A DNA stretch of 64,000 bases. It comes from DASRHT01 sp035293765. GTDB taxonomy: Bacteria > Chloroflexota > Ktedonobacteria > Ktedonobacterales > Ktedonobacteraceae. Both the position numbers and the translations under genes were made by a program. The notes beneath the pieces were generated by a model. The model saw only the letters and a list, made by a program, of their open reading frames with translations, was not told the DNA's origin and ran no database searches. The DNA is taken from contig DATGMF010000053.1 of the NCBI GenBank assembly GCA_035293765.1, positions 124,001 to 188,000 of the forward strand, given 5' to 3'. Position 1 is the stretch's first letter. Each line of letters starts with the position of its first letter. Shown here piece by piece: positions 37,385 through 45,528 of this stretch.

Positions 37385-38301
37385 CTCCCCGCCTCCCTGC
37401 ATGCCTGTTGAAGCTCTGCCAGATCCAGCGACTGTGTTTCCCTCTGATAGGCTACGCGCCTGTTCCCCAGCACCACAATCTGGTCGCTCAACTGCAATGC
37501 GCGCTCCAACTGGTGGGTTGTGAAAACGATGGAGCCGCCCTGCGCGCTGTGTTCTGATAAGAGCGCGTCTATCAGCTCATTGCCATCCTGATCAAGTCCG
37601 GTATCAGGCTCATCGAGCAAGAGCAGGTGAGGCGAGTGCAATAGCGCGCGCGCCCAGGCCAGACGCTGCACCTGTCCGCGCGAGAGCGTGCTCACGCGTT
37701 CCTGCACGCGTTTCTCCAGCCCCACGCGCTGCAGCAGGTCCAGCGCTCGTTCCCGTGTATGCTTTACCGTATACATGCGTCCAAAGAAGAGCAGGTTCTC
37801 CAGCGCCGTCAGCTCCTCATAGAGATAGGGTTGATGCCCCACAAAGCCAACCAGCCGGCGTATCTGTTGAGCATCCTGCACGCAATCCAGGCCCGCGACA
37901 GTCACTGTGCCCGCATCCGGTTTCGTCAAGCCCGCCAGAATGCGCAGGAGAGTGGTTTTACCCGCGCCATTGGCACCCAGCAGCGCCATCCGTTCGCCCT
38001 GGCGCAACGCAAGCTCGACGCCACGCAGCACAGGTTTCAAGCCATAGCTTTTTTTGAGATTTCTGATCTCTATGATTGTTGAATTGGGGACGTGGTTGGG
38101 CAAATTGGGCGAACGCGAGCGGTCGGGCAAGCGCAAGGCCCCCGCGTCCTCGCCCCCGATCCCCTTGCCCCTACATTCCGGCCCGGCGTTTTTTATTTCC
38201 CTGGCATCAACGAGGGGATTGGTAGGGGCAGGGAGTGGGCCTCGCGCTTGCCCTGCCCCGCTTGCATATATTTTGCCCCATGTGGCGTACTGGTGGTTCA
38301 T
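37381..38301 (-). CDS. ccmA: Haem exporter ATPase CcmA
   Basis: An ABC ATPase with Walker A GANGAGKTT, a signature variant LSRGQVQRL, Walker B LLLLDEPDTGLD and a switch His in FTTHQ. CcmA ATPases typically end at about 200-230 residues, which fits the part from residue 75. The first ~75 residues are not conserved and are encoded across a GC-rich palindrome (38225-38259). The ATG at 38301 overlaps the upstream stop by ATGA. A TTG at 38103 would give a normal-sized protein. The extent is therefore uncertain at the 5' end. Confidence 0.85.
   Translation of the reverse strand: MNHQYATWGKIYASGAGQARGPLPAPTNPLVDAREIKNAGPECRGKGIGGEDAGALRLPDRSRSPNLPNHVPNSTIIEIRNLKKSYGLKPVLRGVELALRQGERMALLGANGAGKTTLLRILAGLTKPDAGTVTVAGLDCVQDAQQIRRLVGFVGHQPYLYEELTALENLLFFGRMYTVKHTRERALDLLQRVGLEKRVQERVSTLSRGQVQRLAWARALLHSPHLLLLDEPDTGLDQDGNELIDALLSEHSAQGGSIVFTTHQLERALQLSDQIVVLGNRRVAYQRETQSLDLAELQQACREAGR
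38225..38259. repeat. GC-rich palindrome at the 5' end of ccmA
   Basis: GGGGCAGGG and CCCTGCCCC with a 17-base loop, same family as 2313 and 21751. It lies in the doubtful N-terminal part of ccmA. This argues that the true start is downstream. Confidence 0.55.
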
Positions 38302-39509
38302 CGGCGCGCTATCTCCTGTTCGCTCATGAGCGTGCGGAGGCGGGCTTTGGCTTTGGCACGCCGCTCTTGATAGGTCGCTTTACTCAACTTACCCGCTTCA
38401 AAGGCCGTATCCAGATCTAATAGTTCTTGCAGTAGCGCCTGCTTCCGATCCTTTGCAGCCGCTTTCCCTTTGCCTGGAGCTGCCGGCTGCGAGCTGTTCC
38501 GGCGACGGTTGCGATAGATAAACCAGGTCACAGCCAGCATGGACAGCATCAGCAGGAGCGCAACAATGAGCCAGATGGCGCCAGCGTTCAGCGCGGCAGG
38601 CTTCGCAGGCAGAGTCAATCCTTCCAGGCTCAAATGAACCTCTTGATTGGAGCGGATCGCATCGGCTTTGAACAGGTGATAAGGGTGCTGATCGGCGGTA
38701 ATCACGCCCTGCGAGGTCAGCGAGCTGGAACTGGCATGGATCTCCGGCGATACCAGGAATGACAATGAGACCGTTGGATACATCACCGCATAGCTGAAAT
38801 CGTAGGTCGAGGCGGTGTATGGCACTTCAAAGGTAAAAGAGAACTCCGTATTGCCTGGAGGCAGAGCGGCATCGGTGGCGAAACCGCTGTTAACCTGGAT
38901 GGCCTTATACCCGTCGAAGCCATTGTTGAAGGTAATGTTGCGCGCGCCACGCGGCAGCGAAAAGGTCAGCGCATTCGGTCGCCCCTTGCTGGCATCAAGC
39001 GAGCCGACGAAGGTGTGATTATCCAGGTTTTTGAATAAGAGGAGCTCTGAAACGGTAAACGAGCTTTTTTGCGCGTCCGGTGTGTGTAAAAGCGCGGTCG
39101 CCTGGATGATAGCGATATTGGCGGTGCTGGTCGTTGCCTGATAGACCGTTAAGTTGACCTGCTGCTCGGGCTTGCTATCCAGTGAGACAAGATCGCTGAC
39201 ATACTGCGCTCCCTGATAGCGAATAAAAATGGCGTAGCTGATGGTTTTATCGGTTGACAGGCCGGGGAAGGAGAAGCTGCCATGACTATCGGTAGTGGCT
39301 GTTGCCAGATCCTGCGCACTGCTGCCCTGAGCCATCTGCAACGTGACCACCTGTCCAGGCAAAGGAGCATTATGCGCCGTACCATCCAGCAACTGCCCAT
39401 AGATACGGCCATTGCCGCCCGCCGCCCGAGCCGGCATAGAAGCAAGCGAGCAAAGGGAGAATACGAGGGCTGTTAAAATAGTGATCTGTAAGATATATTT
39501 ATGGCTCAT
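38298..39509 (-). CDS. Secreted membrane protein of the ccm operon
   Basis: A 403-residue protein with a Sec signal peptide (cleavage near ARA-AGG, residue 30). A carboxypeptidase-regulatory-like beta domain follows (GRIYGQLLDGTAHNAPLPGQ, about 34-125), then a second beta domain, a membrane helix at about residues 315-337, and a cytoplasmic tail with a helical pair (LDTAFEAGKLSKATYQERR). The tail resembles the CcmI-like protein encoded just upstream. Its position between ccm genes, with overlaps at both ends, implies a maturation or apocytochrome role. That role is inferred and the protein family is not a classical Ccm component. Confidence 0.75.
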   Translation of the reverse strand: MSHKYILQITILTALVFSLCSLASMPARAAGGNGRIYGQLLDGTAHNAPLPGQVVTLQMAQGSSAQDLATATTDSHGSFSFPGLSTDKTISYAIFIRYQGAQYVSDLVSLDSKPEQQVNLTVYQATTSTANIAIIQATALLHTPDAQKSSFTVSELLLFKNLDNHTFVGSLDASKGRPNALTFSLPRGARNITFNNGFDGYKAIQVNSGFATDAALPPGNTEFSFTFEVPYTASTYDFSYAVMYPTVSLSFLVSPEIHASSSSLTSQGVITADQHPYHLFKADAIRSNQEVHLSLEGLTLPAKPAALNAGAIWLIVALLLMLSMLAVTWFIYRNRRRNSSQPAAPGKGKAAAKDRKQALLQELLDLDTAFEAGKLSKATYQERRAKAKARLRTLMSEQEIARR

Positions 39510-39840
39510 TTTTCTCCCTCATCTTGCGCAACTGTTCTTCGATCTCCTCGTCGATCTCCTGCTCGGATTCGTAGCGCGACTTCATCGCGACCAGCGCGCG
39601 TCGCATATAACGCTCGCGCAACGCACTATAGTCGTGCTCCGAGATATTGCCAAGCTGATAGTCGAGCTCGACCTCCTGCAAGGCGGCGCGTGCTGTCTGC
39701 TCCTGTTCCTGTGGCGCCGCGTTCTTTTCCGCGGGTGTGGCCGTTACCGGCGCCTCTGGAGAGGTACGGCGTAACAATGGGTATAGCACAAAGGCCAGTG
39801 ACAGCAGCCCAAGCGCAATCGCAACCACAATCGACATCAC
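39499..39840 (-). CDS. Short CcmI-like membrane protein
   Basis: A 113-residue protein with one N-terminal membrane helix and a cytoplasm-facing helical tail (ALQEVELDYQLGNISEHDYS, ALRERYMRRALVAMKSRY). It matches the N-terminal part of CcmI, the apocytochrome chaperone, but lacks the TPR domain. The start overlaps the ccmH stop by ATGA and its own stop overlaps the next gene by 11 bases. It is probably the membrane-bound part of the haem ligation complex. Confidence 0.75.
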   Translation of the reverse strand: MMSIVVAIALGLLSLAFVLYPLLRRTSPEAPVTATPAEKNAAPQEQEQTARAALQEVELDYQLGNISEHDYSALRERYMRRALVAMKSRYESEQEIDEEIEEQLRKMREKNEP

Positions 39841-40379
39841 TGCGCCTCCGTCTGATAGCGTCTAAAGAGCACATCGCCTTCGGCAAGCTCCCGTTCGAGC
39901 TGAGCGCGATAGCCTTCCAGCTCAGCCTCGTCGATATTCAGTATATCCCTGTCATTGCCACGCGCTTCCACCGAGCGGGAAAGGGCACGCCAGTCGCGCA
40001 AAGTGAAATAGATGAGAACGACGCCAGCAAGCAGCAGGCCGATGGGGACAAGCCATGCCAGCAACGAGAAACCCTGCCACGGCGGCGACCAGACAATTTG
40101 CTCGCCATAACTCCTGACAAAATATTGGATGATCTCCTGCTCGGATTTGCCCTCCTGCAACTGCTGGCGAATGACCCCGCGCATCTGTTGGGCCAGCAAC
40201 GAAGGCGAGTCGGCAACCGATTCGCCCTGGCAGATGGGACATTTTAGCTGCGATGCTACCGCCTGTACACGCTGGTCAAGCGTCTGCTGTCTGGGCGTGC
40301 TGAGATAGACCACCGACCAGACTGCGGCGGCGACAACGACAACGGCAAGCACGAGGAAAAGCGAGCGTCTCTGTTTCAT
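39837..40379 (-). CDS. ccmH: CcmH/CcdA-associated thiol reductant CcmH
   Basis: A 180-residue protein with an N-terminal membrane helix, the redox motif LKCPICQGESVADS (C47, C50), then QQMRGVIRQQLQEGKSEQEI and IVWSPPWQGF, and a second helix. CcmH reduces the apocytochrome haem-binding cysteines. The sequence matches the family along its length. It overlaps ccmF by ATGA and ccmI-like by ATGA. Confidence 0.93.
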   Translation of the reverse strand: MKQRRSLFLVLAVVVVAAAVWSVVYLSTPRQQTLDQRVQAVASQLKCPICQGESVADSPSLLAQQMRGVIRQQLQEGKSEQEIIQYFVRSYGEQIVWSPPWQGFSLLAWLVPIGLLLAGVVLIYFTLRDWRALSRSVEARGNDRDILNIDEAELEGYRAQLERELAEGDVLFRRYQTEAQ

Positions 40380-42400
40380 ACGACAACCCCCTTCGCCCCA
40401 TGCTCTGATGGTTGCGTCTCGGAAGTACGCCCGGCTTTAGATACGCGCGCTGTGGCAAGACGCGTGCGAGCGGGCCACCAGCAGATGACTCCGCCCAGGA
40501 GCATTACCAGGCCGCCGAACCAGACCAGAGGGACCAGCGGATTGATGAAAACGCGAATCGTCGCCTGCGCCGCTCCCGTCCAATCGTCTAGAAAGACGTA
40601 TAGATCGGTCAGGCCAAAGGTCGTAATCGAAATCTGGCTGGCTGGCTGGTCGTTAAAGTTGCGATAGAAGGTGCGCCCGGGATAGATATAGCCCTGGAGC
40701 TGACCGTCGCGCCAGGTCTGTAGTTGCGAGGCGATGCTTTCCCGATCCTGCTCCTTATCGTCGATATTGCCCAGGAAGGTCAGGCGATAGCCCGCCACGT
40801 TCATATCCTGCCCCACTTTGAGCACAGCGTCTTTCTGTATCTGGAAAAAGTGCGACCCGATGACGCCAACGACGAGCAGCGCCATGCCGAGATGAACCAG
40901 ATAGCCGCCGTAACGCTGGCGATAGCGGTTGAACAGCATATAGAGCGCGACCACATAGGGTTCACCGTGGCTATGGCGTACGCGCATCCCGCGCCATAGT
41001 TCATACAGGATCGCAGCAGCAGTAAAAGCGCAGACCGAAAAGCCGATAGTAGCGAGAATATCGGTCACGCTCAGCAGCGGTAACGCGGCAGCGCACAGGG
41101 CAGTAATGATTACCGGCACGCTCAAATTGCGCCACAAGGCCGCAGTTGAGGTGCGACGCCATGCTAAAAGCGGCCCAATGCCCATTGCCAGGATCAATAG
41201 AGCCAGCAGCGGGCTGATCACCTGATTGTAAAATGGCGGTCCCACGGTCATGGTCTGATGGCGGATCGCCGCCGAGATCAGCGGGAAGAGCGTGCCCCAG
41301 AGCGTAGCGAAGGCGATGCCGACCAGCAACAGATTATTGAGCAGGAAAACGCCTTCGCGCGAGATCACCGAGTCAAATTCTTGCTCGGGCCGCAGCTTTG
41401 GCAGGCGGAATAGAAAGAGTCCGGTTGAGAAGATAATGACGATGACCAGGAAAGTCAGAAAATATATACCAATATCGGAATAAGCGAACGAGTGGACGGA
41501 GCTGATAATACCGCTGCGCACCTCAAAGGTGCCAAAAATGGAGAGGGCGAACGAGGCGATGACCAGGGCAAGGTTCCAGATTTTGAGCATCCCGCGCCGC
41601 TCCTGCACCATCGTTGAATGCAGGAATGCCGTTGAGGTCAGCCAGGGAAGGAGGGCCGCATTCTCCACCGGGTCCCATCCCCAGTAGCCGCCCCAGCCGA
41701 GCACATGATAGGCCCACCATGCACCTAATACCAATCCCACCGTCTGAATCGTCCAGGCCGCCAAAGTCCAACGCCTGATAGCGCGCAGCCACTCGCTGCT
41801 GAGCTTCCCTGTTATCATGGCCGCGACTGCAAAGGCGAAGGGTACCGAAAAGCTCATATATCCCATCAGCAGCATCGGTGGATGGACCAGCATGCCCGGG
41901 TCCATCAAAAGCGGGTTCAGTCCGTTGCCATCGGCAGGCGCAACCGGCACGCGCGCGAAGGGATTGGAAACGGTGGTGAGCATGAGCAGGAAAAAGACCT
42001 CGATCCCCATCAGCGTTGCCGCGACATAAGGGACCAGCTCGGCGGGGGCGCGTTTGGCGGTAAAAATGAAAATCGCCGAGAAAATCGAGAGCATCAGCGC
42101 CCAATAGAGCAGCGAACCCTCCTGGCCGCCATAAAAGGCAGCAGCCGTGAAGTACCAGGGCATAGACAGGCTGGAGTGCTGCGCCACATAGCTCAAGCCA
42201 AAATCGTGCGTCAAAAACGAGGCGACGAGGGCGAAGGAGGCCAGCAGCATCAGCAACGCCACCACCAGCACGCCGCGTTGCGCGCTGGCAACGAGCGCAG
42301 GCGTATGGCGCATCGCTCCAACCACCGCCGCGATGATCGTATAAAGAGCGAATCCTGCCGCGAGAATCAGTGAGATACTACCCAGGTCTGAAAAATACAC
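40376..42400 (-). CDS. ccmF: Cytochrome c haem lyase subunit CcmF
   Basis: A 674-residue, about 15-helix membrane protein. It has YGGQEGSLLYWALM (about residues 90-103), the haem-handling tryptophan motif GYWGWDPVENAALLPW (about 238-253) and many conserved His residues. CcmF passes haem from CcmE to apocytochrome. Length and motifs are standard. The ATG at 42400 comes 28 bases after the ccmE stop. It continues into ccmH by ATGA overlap. Confidence 0.95.
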   Translation of the reverse strand: MYFSDLGSISLILAAGFALYTIIAAVVGAMRHTPALVASAQRGVLVVALLMLLASFALVASFLTHDFGLSYVAQHSSLSMPWYFTAAAFYGGQEGSLLYWALMLSIFSAIFIFTAKRAPAELVPYVAATLMGIEVFFLLMLTTVSNPFARVPVAPADGNGLNPLLMDPGMLVHPPMLLMGYMSFSVPFAFAVAAMITGKLSSEWLRAIRRWTLAAWTIQTVGLVLGAWWAYHVLGWGGYWGWDPVENAALLPWLTSTAFLHSTMVQERRGMLKIWNLALVIASFALSIFGTFEVRSGIISSVHSFAYSDIGIYFLTFLVIVIIFSTGLFLFRLPKLRPEQEFDSVISREGVFLLNNLLLVGIAFATLWGTLFPLISAAIRHQTMTVGPPFYNQVISPLLALLILAMGIGPLLAWRRTSTAALWRNLSVPVIITALCAAALPLLSVTDILATIGFSVCAFTAAAILYELWRGMRVRHSHGEPYVVALYMLFNRYRQRYGGYLVHLGMALLVVGVIGSHFFQIQKDAVLKVGQDMNVAGYRLTFLGNIDDKEQDRESIASQLQTWRDGQLQGYIYPGRTFYRNFNDQPASQISITTFGLTDLYVFLDDWTGAAQATIRVFINPLVPLVWFGGLVMLLGGVICWWPARTRLATARVSKAGRTSETQPSEHGAKGVVV

Positions 42401-42428
42401 AATCTTCCCTCAATAAAAAAGCGGTCGC

Positions 42429-42881
42429 CTACTTACTCGTTGGAGTCGCGGCCTGAAACTTCGACGGACATTTGGCTAACAACGTCTGAGCCTGGAACGG
42501 CCCCTGTCCGGTATAGTGTCCCTCTACCACGACCTGAATGCCGGCCTGAAATATATCGGGAACGATGCCGGTGTACGTAACGGGCAGCGTTCGTGTGCCG
42601 TCGGCGATCACAAACGAGATCCGCTGCTGCTGATCGTCGCGCACAATCGAGCCTGCTTGCACGACGCCTGCCACGCGCACGGCTTGCGTGGTGCAGATTG
42701 GGCAGTGTTGCAGCTCGGACACTGTCATATAGTAGACAGCGTTGGCCTGCGTATTGGCAAAGACAAGATAGACGACCGCGCCCAGAATCGCGATCCCCGC
42801 CAGCAGGAAGCTTAGCGGGAGCTTTTTACGTGGTCGCTTTGATTGCTCCTTTACTTCTGGCATAGTCAAAGCAGGCTGCAC
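42429..42881 (-). CDS. ccmE: Haem chaperone CcmE, Cys-type
   Basis: A 150-residue protein with a membrane helix at about residues 23-41 and the OB-fold of CcmE. The covalent haem site, usually HxxxY, is CPSKF here (C138, F142). The CxxxY variant is known from Desulfovibrio and archaea; Phe in place of Tyr is further unusual. A CPIC motif sits at residues 60-63, which typical CcmE lacks. The start is taken as GTG 42881, with GGAGG 7 bases upstream; an ATG at 42863 has no ribosome site. It is probably expressed with ccmF. Confidence 0.88.
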   Translation of the reverse strand: MQPALTMPEVKEQSKRPRKKLPLSFLLAGIAILGAVVYLVFANTQANAVYYMTVSELQHCPICTTQAVRVAGVVQAGSIVRDDQQQRISFVIADGTRTLPVTYTGIVPDIFQAGIQVVVEGHYTGQGPFQAQTLLAKCPSKFQAATPTSK

Positions 42882-42894
42882 AATATGACCTCCA

Positions 42895-43353
42895 TCAATG
42901 TGGCGCGATAGCCGCCTCAAACAGACCGTTGAGGAGCGCGCCCAGTATAAATACACATATGCCCAGGGCCAGCATTAATTGCGGTGCAACTTGAGAGAGC
43001 CGCGTCGTGCGTTTGGCTAAGCGGCGGATATTGCTCTGCCCGAGATAGATCGCTAAAACAAACATCCCAAGAGCGGCTGCAATCTTTATGACCAGAATCA
43101 CCAGATACGGCAGGCCCAGCGTTGTCTGCGTCAGGCGATCAAAGGTGAGATAGGCTCCGGTCAGCAGCAGCACGCCCATACAGATATTGACCAGCCGTTT
43201 AAATGTCGCGGCGATCTGCGCGCTTACTGCTGGAGCAGGGCCACTGCTACGCAGGGCGGGCAGAATCGCTACCAGATACAACAGGCTGCCACCTACCCAG
43301 GCTGCCCCTGCCAGGATATGCACCGAACGAACAAGCCACCGTATCTCTAGCAT
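42895..43353 (-). CDS. CopD-like membrane protein
   Basis: A 152-residue protein with four membrane helices, an N-terminal VRSVHILAGAAWVGGSLLYL and a PYLVILVIKIAAALGMFVL helix. The HxxxxxxWVGG pattern is typical of CopD/DUF2269-type proteins, some of which handle copper or haem. It lies between ccmG and ccmE, so a link to cytochrome assembly is likely but unproved. Confidence 0.75.
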   Translation of the reverse strand: MLEIRWLVRSVHILAGAAWVGGSLLYLVAILPALRSSGPAPAVSAQIAATFKRLVNICMGVLLLTGAYLTFDRLTQTTLGLPYLVILVIKIAAALGMFVLAIYLGQSNIRRLAKRTTRLSQVAPQLMLALGICVFILGALLNGLFEAAIAPH

Positions 43354-43380
43354 CGCCTCCGCCTGCTTCCTCCATCCTGG

Positions 43381-44037
43381 CTAATGGGCCATCTTCGCCA
43401 TTTCAAGCTGCAATCCCTGTTCCGTCAGGGGAAAGACCCATTTTGCGACTACAACGCCATCTCGATTGATAAAGACCGTCTCAGGAAAGCCGGTTACACC
43501 GTAATTGATCGCAGTCGAGCCATCGATGGTATCCTGGACATTGAGATAACTGATCCCATATTTTTGTAGAAATTTTTGCGCATCGCTGGTCTTTTCGGGT
43601 CCATCGATGCCGATAAAGACCACGCCCTGCGCCTGCAAACGCGGCCACGATTTCTGCAAGAACGGCGCTTCCTCGTTGCAGGGCGCGCACCACGAGGCCC
43701 AGAAATTCACAATCACCGGCTTCCCCTTGAGGTCCGCGAGATGAATCTTGGACGTGCCTGCCAATACGGGCAGCGTGAAGTCTGGCGCGGCTTTGCCAAC
43801 CAGGGGACTATTGATATCGCCGATGCTACTACTACCACTATTGCTATTAGCGCCGGTCTGATTTTGGGCAGGTGTGAGCAACTGCGTCCAGAGCAAGACG
43901 AGCAGAGCTGCATTGATAATGCTCACCACTACAAAGATCGTAATGCTGCGTTTGCGCGATCTCTTTTGAATTGTTTCCGGCTCCGGTACAGGTTCCTGAG
44001 CCTGTACCTCCACAGGAGCAGTGCTATCTATCTCCAT
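43381..44037 (-). CDS. Thioredoxin-like protein CcmG/ResA
   Basis: A 218-residue membrane-anchored thioredoxin-fold protein. It has a cytoplasmic tail, a membrane helix at about residues 32-53, a Ser/Asn-rich spacer, then APDFTLPVLAGTSKIHLADL and the WCAPC active site (C117, C120) with GFPETVFINRDG. It would reduce apocytochrome thiols in the maturation pathway. It is first in the ccm operon. The conserved ~100 bp element copy B (44043-44140) ends directly before its start. Confidence 0.9.
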   Translation of the reverse strand: MEIDSTAPVEVQAQEPVPEPETIQKRSRKRSITIFVVVSIINAALLVLLWTQLLTPAQNQTGANSNSGSSSIGDINSPLVGKAAPDFTLPVLAGTSKIHLADLKGKPVIVNFWASWCAPCNEEAPFLQKSWPRLQAQGVVFIGIDGPEKTSDAQKFLQKYGISYLNVQDTIDGSTAINYGVTGFPETVFINRDGVVVAKWVFPLTEQGLQLEMAKMAH

Positions 44038-44042
44038 AGTAT

Positions 44043-44140
44043 ATTTTCGCTTGACTTCTCATGAATTCGATGTATATACTCTTCCTCTAAGATGATGCCG
44101 GGAGTAGCTGCGCGTTCTCGATCCGTTCGAGGATACTGAA
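44043..44140. promoter_or_regulatory. Three-copy conserved element, copy B
   Basis: Match to 2881-2978 and 51930-52027: CGCTTGACTTCTC, ...ATATACTCTTCCTCTAAG, loop, GATCCGTTCGAGGATACTGA. It directly precedes the first gene of the cytochrome c operon. The hairpin is weaker here (CCTCTAAG against TTCGAGG). Confidence 0.6.
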
Positions 44141-44242
44141 AGATTATGGTGTCTGAGCCTGATAAGCAACTTGCAGTCCATCGGCTCCACCTTACAATGA
44201 CCTGAACGTCGGGGCCATTTCCTCTCATTCCCCTTTTTGCCC

Positions 44243-44320
44243 TGTCGTGGCGACGCGATTGATCGCGTCCGGTTCACCGCCAATCCTCGCCCCAGTACCA
44301 ATGCTGCTCCAACGGCGGAG
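44243..44320. mobile_element. Partial MITE-like end (copy 3)
   Basis: GTCGTGGCGACGCGATTGAT, then CGCGTCCGGTTCACCGCC and a GTACC...GCTCCAACGGCGG segment, match the left half of copies 1 and 2. No right end is found downstream to 44440. The remainder of the gap 44141-44440 holds nothing recognisable. Confidence 0.55.
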
Positions 44321-44440
44321 CCAACAAACCGCTCTCCAGGTCAGTCCTCTTGGGAAATGATGGCTTGCGCGGTGACATGGTGATGAGAGGTTGCTCAAAG
44401 AGAGCCATAGCGTTCAGTATAGGGATTTTGCAGCAATGAG

Positions 44441-45055
44441 TCAAGCGGCGATTTTGGCGAATACGCATTCTTGAGGGGAAAAACAGGAATAAATTGGTGA
44501 GAGCCTCCTGTTGTACTCACTGAATAGTGAGATCATTGCAGGGTTAAACGCGCCCAGATCCTTAGGACTGCGGCTGGTTACCCAGTTGCGGTCGCGCACC
44601 ATCTCCAGATCCACCCAGTTGCCACCCGCGTTACGAATGTCGTCCTGGATGGTATGGTAGCTTGTCAAGGTCCGTCCCTTCACACAGCCCGAAGAGACAA
44701 GCAGCCACGGAGCATGGCAAATGACCGCCATCGGCTTGCCACTTCTATCCATCTGCCGCACAAACTCCTGCGCCTTAGGCACAACGCGCAAAAAGTCAGC
44801 ATTCAAAGCTCCGCCGGGGAGCATGAGGGCGTCAAAATCGTTGGGATTGGCCTGGTCAAGAGACATATCGACATCGAAAGAATCTGCCTTGACATCGTGG
44901 TTCATGCCAGTGACTCTGCCAGATTTTGGCGCAATGAGCACCGTTCTGGCTCCTGCTTGCTCAAGAGCCTTCCGGGGCTCGGTCATCTCGACCCGCTCAA
45001 AATCGTCGGCTACGATAATGGCTACACGCATTCCATCTAATCGGTTACCTTGCAT
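44441..45055 (-). CDS. DJ-1/PfpI family protein
   Basis: A 204-residue class I glutamine amidotransferase-like protein. The nucleophile elbow is AVICHAPWLLVSSG (Cys followed by His), with LPGGALNADFLR and the C-terminal TSRSPKDLGAFNPAMISLFS typical of the PfpI/YhbO-type stress group. These proteins act as general stress proteins, with deglycase or protease claims still debated. The C-terminus runs about 25 residues beyond the family norm (to CVFAKIAA), perhaps from loss of the original stop. AGAGAGGA precedes the ATG. Confidence 0.88.
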   Translation of the reverse strand: MQGNRLDGMRVAIIVADDFERVEMTEPRKALEQAGARTVLIAPKSGRVTGMNHDVKADSFDVDMSLDQANPNDFDALMLPGGALNADFLRVVPKAQEFVRQMDRSGKPMAVICHAPWLLVSSGCVKGRTLTSYHTIQDDIRNAGGNWVDLEMVRDRNWVTSRSPKDLGAFNPAMISLFSEYNRRLSPIYSCFSPQECVFAKIAA

Positions 45056-45200
45056 AGCAAAATCCTCTCTAGTTCGTCACTTTCACCAACTACACGAGTA
45101 CACGTATAACCGGAAAGATAGGTGACTCAGGCATACCCATAAGCGTTTTGCTTGATGCCTTTCTCTTCTCATCAGGCTATTGCAAGGTGCTCTTCTGGCT

Positions 45201-45425
45201 TTACGGCTTTCTGCGTGCGCGGCGCATCGCCATGCGTTGCGCAGGGCTACGCCTGGATTGCAGTCTAAATGGCAGGTAAGGCAGGAGCAGGTACGCGAGG
45301 AGCAGCAGGATGGCGATGATGATGATAACGCGGACGAGCAGATCAATATTGCCCACAATCTCCATGCCGACCAGGATGCCCACAAGAAAGCAGATGGCTC
45401 CAAAGATGAGCTGGCGCTTCGACAT
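45201..45425 (-). CDS. Small membrane protein, unknown function
   Basis: A 74-residue protein with two hydrophobic helices (about residues 6-24 and 29-51) and a strongly basic C-terminus (RSPAQRMAMRRARRKP). I use the ATG at 45425, which has AAGGAGAG 8 bases upstream. No family is recognised. It stands alone between the PfpI and LLM genes. Confidence 0.65.
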   Translation of the reverse strand: MSKRQLIFGAICFLVGILVGMEIVGNIDLLVRVIIIIAILLLLAYLLLPYLPFRLQSRRSPAQRMAMRRARRKP

Positions 45426-45528
45426 CGGAACTCTCCTTCTCTCCAAATTCGCCCCGGCACTCTCTTCTCGCGCAGGCTTTCAGATGGAGAAGAGTGAAAA
45501 ACCGGCGCGAGAAGAGCATGCTCCGGCG

